This document shows positions 24,001 to 33,000 of a stretch of DNA of 64,000 nt, piece by piece. Source of the stretch: Cunninghamia lanceolata (Eukaryota; Streptophyta; Pinopsida; Cupressales; Cupressaceae). The DNA is taken from assembly GCA_027924645.1 (NCBI GenBank), contig BSBN01000809.1, positions 41,942,001 to 42,006,000 on the forward strand, in the 5' to 3' direction. Within the stretch, counting starts at the first letter, position 1. Every line of letters starts with the position of its first letter. The notes below the pieces were generated by a model. The model saw only the letters and a program-made list of their open reading frames with translations. It made no database searches and was not told where the DNA came from. The translations under genes were made by a program, and so were the position numbers.

Positions 24001-27000
24001 TCATCAGTGACCATATCATGCAAATCTGGATCAAGGAAGAGTCTACGAAATGCTGCCTTGTACCCTTCAGACACTTCTAAATCTCTCCATGGGGGAATCC
24101 TATTTGTCACCGAAAGAATCTCACTGCTGTAATATTTTGGAGTCAATGCAAATGCAAGAAGATGTAGCGGGGTTGTCATTGTGTTCCATCTAGCCTCAAT
24201 AATTTCATGCACTTGCTTGAAGAGAATTTCTTGAGGATCTTTCTCCTTCTCATTTATGATGTTCTTTATCTTTTCTATCATTGAATCAATGCCATCATAT
24301 ATCTCCCCCATGCAAGGCTTGTCCATGTTCGTATAACGAATCATGCTCAAAATGGGCTCGGTGAAACTAAGGAGATACTCCACACGATCCCACCAATAGT
24401 CATTTAGGATCATCCCCTTAACATTTGCTGCCCTCTCAGTGTTGCTTTGCCTCCATACGGACCAAGTAGTGCTTGTTACCATGCTGATAAGAGCCTGTTT
24501 GACCTTCACAAGTCGTCTCAAGGCAATTGTGTTTGAGGCAAAACAAGTCTCAGCAACCTATTGAAATATCAAAAATAAAAAGTACAATAAATAAAATTTA
24601 ATTTAAACATTGAAAAAATTGAAAACAAACTATAACTTTTAAAAAGAAATAGAATATGTGAAATTAAAAATTTAAAGCACTATGAAAAATTTAAATTTAA
24701 AAATATATTGCTTCACTTACCTTCAACAACTCTAATGTAGAAAATGATCTAAATATGCTTTGGGACATGTGGTGGTTGGTGATGAACATTCGTATCTCCT
24801 CGGCCTCTGCATACAACTCTCTAATCCAGTCAATTTTTTTCCCAATCTTTTGTAGCATTAGATTGAGAGAGTGAACAGCACAAAGTGTCCAAAAGATATG
24901 TGAATATCGTTCCTCAACCAACAACCCAGCAGCTCTACAATTTTTTGCGTTGTCCATTATCACTTGAACAACATTACGACGTCCCACATCCTCAATGGCT
25001 GCAATGAGGATCTGAGCAATAAATTCACCATCCTTCACCTGTCCCTCACAATCCACAGCTCTCAAAAACATTGCCCCTTTAGGGGTCACTGCAATGACAT
25101 TGATCAAAGGCCGATTTTTTGCATCTTTCCATCCATCAGAGACAATCGACACCCCTGTCTCACTCCATGAATCCCTTAAGGGCTTCAATGCATCTTCTAT
25201 ATTCTTCACCTCATTCTCCAATAAGGTGCCACGCACCTTCTCATAACCTGGGCTCTTATACCCTTTTGGAGCCTCATTAATTTTTTTCACCATCTCTTGC
25301 CAATATGGTGAGCGAACAACATTGAATGACATACCATTTGCATAAATGCATCTCGCTATATGTTGGTCAACAATATCTCGAGCCTCATTTTGAAATGATG
25401 TTTCTAAAGGTCCCTTTGGTCTCTTGTTTGTAGTGCTTGTGGGTTGCTCTTGAGGAGTGACCAAAAATGGGTGGCTCTCTATCACAACATTGGAACTAGG
25501 AATAGATGGAAGACCCATTCTTTGATTTCTGCCTCTTTTCCTTAACACGTTTGCTACTGATTTACGGCCTGCTGCTTCATCTGCTGCTTCTTGCTTGGTG
25601 ATATATGCCAGCACTTGCTCTCGTGGTATAGGTTTATTACTCTTTCCTGGGCAAGCTTTGATCCCCATCCCAGGGATGTTACACAAATGGGCTTTCACCC
25701 GACTATATGAACTGTTGTATTGCACATCATAGCCATTGCATTTCCAAAGGTAAACCCCACCACCTAGTTGTTGTTGAATCATTTCAACATGCCTCCAAAG
25801 AGGTGAGTGTGGATCGATTTTGAATTTTGATTGTGATACTGAGCTAGAACTAGCTGCCATTGTGATTCCTGTCACCTGTGGGTGTGGCAATAAGTTTTGT
25901 AAACAAAATGGAAACAATGAAAACTCAAAACTTTCAAGAATCAAAACAAAAACAAAAGCATGGTGATACATTCATGATTCATATAAATAGTTTTAAAAAA
26001 AAAACAAGTTGAAAAGAATTTGTTTGTTGTTCAAAAATGCAAAAAAAAAATGAATAGAAAACCTACCTCTTTGCAAAAATCTCTTCCTTTGATCTTCTTG
26101 GCAGCCTCTAAACCGTTGGAAATGAGTAGGAATGGTGGAGCAATCAACTTCCAACCTTCAGGATTCAATCTTCAAGCTTCTTTCTTCAACCACAAAAAAA
26201 TTCTTGAGTTCAGCCACAATGGACAATTTTTGTGTTTTGGAATGAAAGAATGAGTTGAAAATGGCAATAGTGTGTTTATAATGACTTTTTAGGGTTATAT
26301 TTGCATTTTTGAATGTTTAAAATAATATTAAATTGTGTTTTAGTTGAAAAAAACATAAAAAAAAATTGAAAAGTGCGTGGGTGCGCTCCGGGTGCCATGT
26401 TTTAAGGCTGGGTTCGCACCCAGCGAACCCGGGTGCGTCCGGGACGCACCCAACACCTTTGTGCAGCACCCTGCCCGCACCCACAGGGTACCCGCACCCG
26501 CACCTGCACCCAATCCGCACCGCACCCGCACCCGAGCCTCTAACAGGCGAATCCGGTAACTTAGATATTTATTATTCATAAATACAATAAATATATTATA
26601 TTTTAATTATATAAAATAAGATAATTTAATATTATCATATATTGATAATTAAATATTATTATATACATGATAAACATTCAAAGTGGCTTCTCCGTCTTAT
26701 CACGATGTTTAAATCTTTAATTTAAACAATGCCTTAATATTGGGACATGACATAATTAGAGATATCAACTTTGAAAAGTCACCTCCCTTCAACTTATTAT
26801 AATTAATATTGTTGCCATTATTATTATTATTATTATTATTATTATACTAAGAGTCTAGGTGAGTAACTATTAATCACACTTATATTTGATCCCGACCATA
26901 GAAATACTTCAATGGAGATTTTATCACATAACACATGTAATTGAAACAGTAACACAAGAGTTCCAAATCATTATAATTCAACATGTCATTACTTAAAAAA

Positions 27001-30000
27001 AAGATTTTTCATACTAAATGGAACTCAGAACACATTTTGACCTAAACAGATCTCATCAGCAGAGGGAGGAGGCTTTTCTCTTTCAATGACCCTCAGTTTT
27101 TAACATTTGTCAATTCTGTTGTTGGTCATTCATATCTGACAGATGAGGGAGAAAGGCGGAAAAATTCTATGGGAGTGGCAGAGTTGCATCAAAATTTTGC
27201 AGTTCTAGTGAGAGATGAGATGGTCTTTCAGTGGATTGCTGCTCATCTCATGGAAATTTGGTCCAGACCAGATGCTCAGAAAAAAGGGGGGAGGCCATTG
27301 CAATAAGCAGCAGAAGAAGAATGGGTGGTGGAGAAGAAAAGCTGAAGACTGTTGTGGCTGACCTTGATCCTCTGACTGTACGCTTTGAAGCTGTGACATG
27401 CCACTCCAATGACATGTTAAAATACATCCATGATCTTCATGTGGTTGTTAGTGATTAGTGGTGTTCCAATGAAAGTCTCAACCACACCAGGGCCCTGCCC
27501 TTGCGCCCAAAATCAAAGAAATTTTAAAAGGCAAAAGGATTCGAAGGAAGAAAGTGGGGAGTCGAAGAAAGATGCAGTCACCTATCTAGGAATGATTTAT
27601 CTAAAACATAAAATGATCCAATCCTTACCAGTGCCAAGAATGAGCTAAAATCGTTCATGCACCTTTGAGGTAAGAACCAAGTAGCAGAAGGTGGAAGCGG
27701 AAGACGATGAGACAGGTCCGACAGGAGTGGAAGATGATGAGGCAGGTCTAGTAGGAGCCGCAGTGATCACACCCATAGGTCAAAAACTCACAGAAAAATT
27801 CACGAAGCAAAACCCCCAGGCAAGTAACTTGCCAAATCTCACAAGTCCATGGGAAAAACTTGCCCACAGTCGAACAATGAGAATCATTTTTCACAATTTC
27901 TTATTTCAGCTCTCACTCCTTCAACATGCTGACAAAATCGTCAAAAACTCACAAGTCTGAAGATCTGTAAGGTCTTGAAAGACTTGATTTGGGCTGCCCC
28001 TCAACCCCACTGGCAGCTCTGCCCCCAGATCCCCGCAGGGGATGCTGCTGCCCCCAGACCCCTGCTCCAGTTTTAAAAAGCAAAATATGAAATTTGTTCT
28101 GGGCCCAAGTTTCCCAAGGATGAAACTTGTAAAAACACTAAAACGGATTTGTAATTTTAAAATTTAGGTATACTTACCCTTTTTTTGGTCCACTTTTCCA
28201 CTTAGTGGACCAAAATTTAAACCACGGTAAGACTGGAAAGTTTAGTTTAGGGTCAAGGCCAGGGCATTTTAAATTTTCTTTTAAGTTTTACTGTGAATAG
28301 AATTGTTTTAGGCTTAAAATTTAAAAGACTAATGGGGGTTTTTCTTTTAACTTATACCCTAATGAGGGTTTAGGTTAAAACATGGGGCTGCCCCTAAAGG
28401 CTGTGGCTCCATGATGATAGCACTTACCATTTTAGGACCAGCATTTGATTTTTTACACAAACCCTCTTAGGTGAAAGTAAAACAGTGTTTTTTAGAAACC
28501 ACTTTTCTTTTATGATTGGATTTCTTTTATGTACTATGTTTATTTCTAATCTCTATGCACTATATTTGACATGAAAATACAAAATCAAGACTTTCACTAT
28601 TTTTACAACTAGCATAGATATCTCAAATACGTTTATCTAAAAGACACCAAGAGATACCAGTCTCAAGGAGCCTATATTGGATCTGTGACATAGGCCAGAG
28701 GGCGCCTCTAGATTGATATCTCTCAGCATCTTTAAGATAGATGTATTTAAGATATCTATAGTACTTTATTAAGTTTCTATATAGATGTATATACAATTGG
28801 GCGTAATGAATGTCGGACATGTAATGACCATCAAATTTATGTTAAAGGGTTTTGTTGTCCCCTCACTACATTACAACTCCCCCTTGCTGCCGTTGTAGTT
28901 ATGCCCATCGACGCAAATATTGTATCAATTTTTTTAATTTCCCAAGGTTTTTGCGAAGTTGTTCCTATTTTAAATTTGGGTAATTGAATTCCATTTACAC
29001 TTTTGTCACATCATGTCAATGCCATGTAAATGGAATGCTAATGTGCTGTAAATATTCCTGATCTTAAACTCCTTAGAAAGCTACTAAACTGCTTTGCAAC
29101 AAGACTCTCAAGTAAGCACATTCAGTATGCCAATTTCTCTTCGCATCCTTTATCCATGACTTGGAATTGCCTGCCCAGTCTCTACCCCAACTCCTCCCTC
29201 CCGATCCTTCACAAGCTTCAAGCCACAGATTAACAATCATTTCTCAAAATTGTTATACGAGAAAGCCCTAAATCCTTCCATGAAAGAGAGTATCGTTTCA
29301 TGTGCTTGATTGTACAGAAAATACCCTGCTCTTGTAGCACCCAGAATCTTCGAGGAAGCATCATTAATGATACAGATATCCTGCTAGTACATCATCATCC
29401 TGAGAATTAAATATCTTATTCTCAATGAGTTTTAATTCGGGCTTACTCTGAAATACAAAGAGCATGTTAATCCTATAAACCCACCATAACTACTCAACAT
29501 ATAAATAACACCCAGGACTCTCTCTTTCATGGTGACCAAAAACAAAATTTTGTACATCAAAATCCAAGCTCTCATGGTAGCTGCTCTAGGTGATGGATTA
29601 CTCTATCAAAAAGCATCTTATTATATCTATCACAAACCTTAAAAAGATCTTTGGCAGATCAGCAGGCCTGAACTTAACATTTGGATTCCTCTCAGTCTAA
29701 ATGTCTAACTAACCCAATTTATTAAAAACTGCTAACCTTGCTAGCAGAGAGAAAAATATTCAATTCAAAGAGCAATCTTCTTTTACAAAGAGGCAATGCA
29801 AAAGTAAATGGTTGTGCATCTCACTGTTCTGCATATAAAAACACATTCTGAAAGGGCAAGATCACCAACATCTGACCAAATTATTATGGGAAGCTTGCCA
29901 AGAAATAAAATCCACATTAACATCATGTACTTGGTGAAGTAATTAGGAAACCACAACACCTTATAGTTATATACTTTATTTAGTTCACTGGCATCAATAA

Positions 30001-33000
30001 GTACCCCAAACATCATATAAGGTACCTTGATTTCTTCCTCTCATAACCCCACCATGTAGGCAATTCTCTTTTCATTCAGAGTCACAGGAATATATTATTC
30101 TTACTATATCCTTCACTTGGTGCCAATCCCATTCCATCTCACATTCAATGCCCTAATATCTCACTAATTACCACCAAAACTTCATGTCATCATTTTTTAG
30201 TGCCATGTAGTCAGTGTGCGGCATGTAAGAAAAGAATATATCCTTAACTTCATCACTCACTCCATACTGAAACAGAAAATTGTTAATCAGACCATGTAAG
30301 GCCCATTAGTGATGAGCACATATCACAAAGACGATGTAGGTCAAATCCAAGGAACATTCCCTTGTATTTGTAGATAAGGCAAGATACAAGTCCTAGGTAA
30401 ATAATAACAAAACCTGCCCCTCAATTACAATATTTGAGACAAAATATATCCAAAAGGGGTTCTGCGCAATGACATGGCACAGTTTGGGTGTACAAAAAGG
30501 TTATGCCAAAAAAATTTAAGAATATATTCGAAAGCATGAGATCAAAATGCAGTGTACACTTATATACAGAGTTCAAAGAGGAACAAGCAGTAGGATAAAA
30601 GACGGGTGTTTCATTGATTGAGATCCCAGTTAACCAAACTAAGTTATAAATCCCATGTTTGCAGTGTTAACTAAGTTCAATGAGGATGTGATGCGAGCAC
30701 CAAGATTGAACCTTACATCATCCAGTCTACTAAAAGACTATACAGAGTGTGCAGGAAAGTCAATAACAAATGTCAAAAAGGATAACCAATAGAGAAGGAT
30801 GGTTAGATCGTTACTCTTAAAGAGCAAAAGCTGCCACTTTTCTGCCAAGAAGGGACCTGCATGGCCAAAAATTAAGATGTTTCAAGAATTTGTATAATGC
30901 CATGAAAATTTGTATTTTTCAAAGAAAACATTAAATTTGAGAGTATACCTTCGGAAATGACTTTAATTTCAATTTATGAAATGCACAAGATCTGGCAGTA
31001 CGAGGGCAAATAACAGACCTTGCCTGCAAGAATGAAATTAACATAAATTGTCACCAATAATGTATCCACATCATACAACTTAATTGCCATTGAAAATTCT
31101 AATAAGATGTGAGTAAGATTAATCCAAATGGAGATTATAGTAAACAGAATATTAAACAAGGCGTACCAGATAAGTAATTTGAATACACAAGCAAAGACTT
31201 CGGTATAATCTTTCCAAATGGTGATTAAAGATATTTAAGGGATGGGAAAATAATTAAATCTTCTGAAATTCTTTGAGAAAAAAGAAAATTTTCTATTAGC
31301 ACTTTTAATTTTAGACAATTTAAACTTCTTGTACATTTAATGTAACAATCTTGACTAATGTTTCACTTCTGGGGGGGGGGTGTTGTTCTGCCAATTGACC
31401 AAATAACTCAAAGAAGGTTTGTGCTAGCTTTTATTCTTTTTGAAATCCTTTGGATTTTATTTGATGGACAAAATCTCTGATGAGAGCCTTATAATTTTGG
31501 AACTAGTCATGGAACCACTTCATCATTTTCCCTCCCTTTTTCAGGATAGCACTTTGACAAAGGCAGGGCGAACATACAATTGCATAAAAGCTGAACAAAT
31601 CTCATAACTTTCCCAGAATGGGAGGTTCATTACAGATAGATTGTTATGCTTCTTCTATGCCACACACACCGAAATCTCAAACTATGAACAAAGAATGGCA
31701 TGGTGAGAAAGCATATTGACTGATGCTTGTAAGTCTTTCCACCTCAGATATCCAAGGACATGTCAGTATTCATATGGTTCCATTTTTTAACATAAGTTTG
31801 TATGTCATGTCTTTCAGAATAAAGAACCAGAGACTCAATCAACAAGAAATCAGGGGTCTTTAGATTTCTTGATTACTTCAGCGGACTAGAACTGCCAATT
31901 GAAAACAAATAGTTCTGTTCTTAATAGCCAATACACTATAACTAGCCCGTGAAAAAAATCCCAGATAACAACATGCTAAGATAAGAATCAACTGGATTTG
32001 GCAAATATTGTAGAATCCTTTGCCCCTCTTGACCCTGTTCCCTTTCTGAATTTACACGCTTTATTAGATGAATAGCAGAAGGGAACAAAAGCACCTCCCA
32101 CTGCAGTTCGACTTTGTAGCAGTTCGGTTGACTCATCTAATGAGTCACACACAATTGCTCTTTAATTAATTGTAGAAAAGCCTCTTGAGATAAAGGATTG
32201 CTTATTCTGGATTCAGAAGCCCGCAAACTCATACTGACAGTTAATTTGACAAATGCACCAGCAATGAAAATCAAGAATGCGATTGATTGGCATTGATGAG
32301 ATCAGTTTTGGGGAATGAATTGTCTTTCCAGCATGCACACACACGGAAAAGTCAGTAACTTTAATGGGCAATTAATGTTCGGTATATGCTGTCTTTTACT
32401 CAATATTCACTGTTCTGGGTACGAAGTTCCTATTTTGCTTTGATTTTTTAATTCTTGGGCACGCCTATTATAGTCCGCTATATATATGAGTAGAAGACAC
32501 AAATCCATCCGTATATGTATCAAGTCAAAAAAAGATACTAGTCAACCGGCTCTGTTGGTAAAATTTAATTCAACATCGCCCCCAAAAAATGGCTTTTGCT
32601 AGGACAAGGAATTATATCCAATAACTTTTTTTTCTTACGTCATAACCCCAATAAAACTAAGCTTTAACTCCATTTCAAAAAAATTATACTAAGAGAAAAA
32701 AAACTACGTAATCTACAGTCCATGGTACTGAACAAACAAGCTTCTGGTTAAAATCTTGTAAAAATAGGGACAGGAAAAATTCGAATTACGTATCCATCTT
32801 TAAGATGAGTGATTTGAACTTCATTTTTTTCCATCATTTTCTGAACAAAATGCAGCATCAAAACTAATAAAACATGTTTGTCTGTGAAAGACCAACTAGC
32901 ACAATTTCATTGTTAAATGGAACTTCATTTCCAGTGTGGATTGCCAATCAAATAACATGCAACAAAATCATCAACAATTAATTCTGTTACAAATTATTTC

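Larger units (their letters stand above)
22987..26564 (-). mobile_element. complete autonomous-type hAT DNA transposon, TSD ATATTTAT
   Basis: The 3,578-bp element is bounded by exact 8-bp duplications ATATTTAT (22979-22986 and 26565-26572) and inverted ends CTAAGTTGCCGG / CTAAGTTACCGG (11 of 12). Both subterminal regions are arrays of GGGTGCG / GCGGGT words, the usual place for transposase-binding sites. Inside is a three-exon, uninterrupted transposase gene on the minus strand. It sits in a solo LTR in intron 3 of the aminopeptidase, in the host gene's orientation. All hallmarks of a complete element are present. Confidence 0.93.
21243..26752. mobile_element. solo LTR of about 1.9 kb, TSD TAATT, split by the hAT element
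   Basis: Starts TGTAGTGTCCCC and ends TGGGACATGACA, flanked by TAATT at 21238-21242 and 26753-26757. Removing the 3.58 kb hAT insertion and its duplicated 8 bp leaves about 1.92 kb without gag or pol. Termini resemble those of element C and the solo LTR at 1235. It holds three 53-bp tandem units, a (TA)n run and an AT-only stretch. It lies in aminopeptidase intron 3. Confidence 0.6.

Noticed and set aside
26317..26581. Four overlapping GC-rich frames
   Set aside because: They arise from the CGCACCC arrays at the hAT right end.
31942..32136. Candidate extra aminopeptidase exon on the minus strand
   Set aside because: No clear acceptor/donor pair in the right phase and no match to the presequence region.
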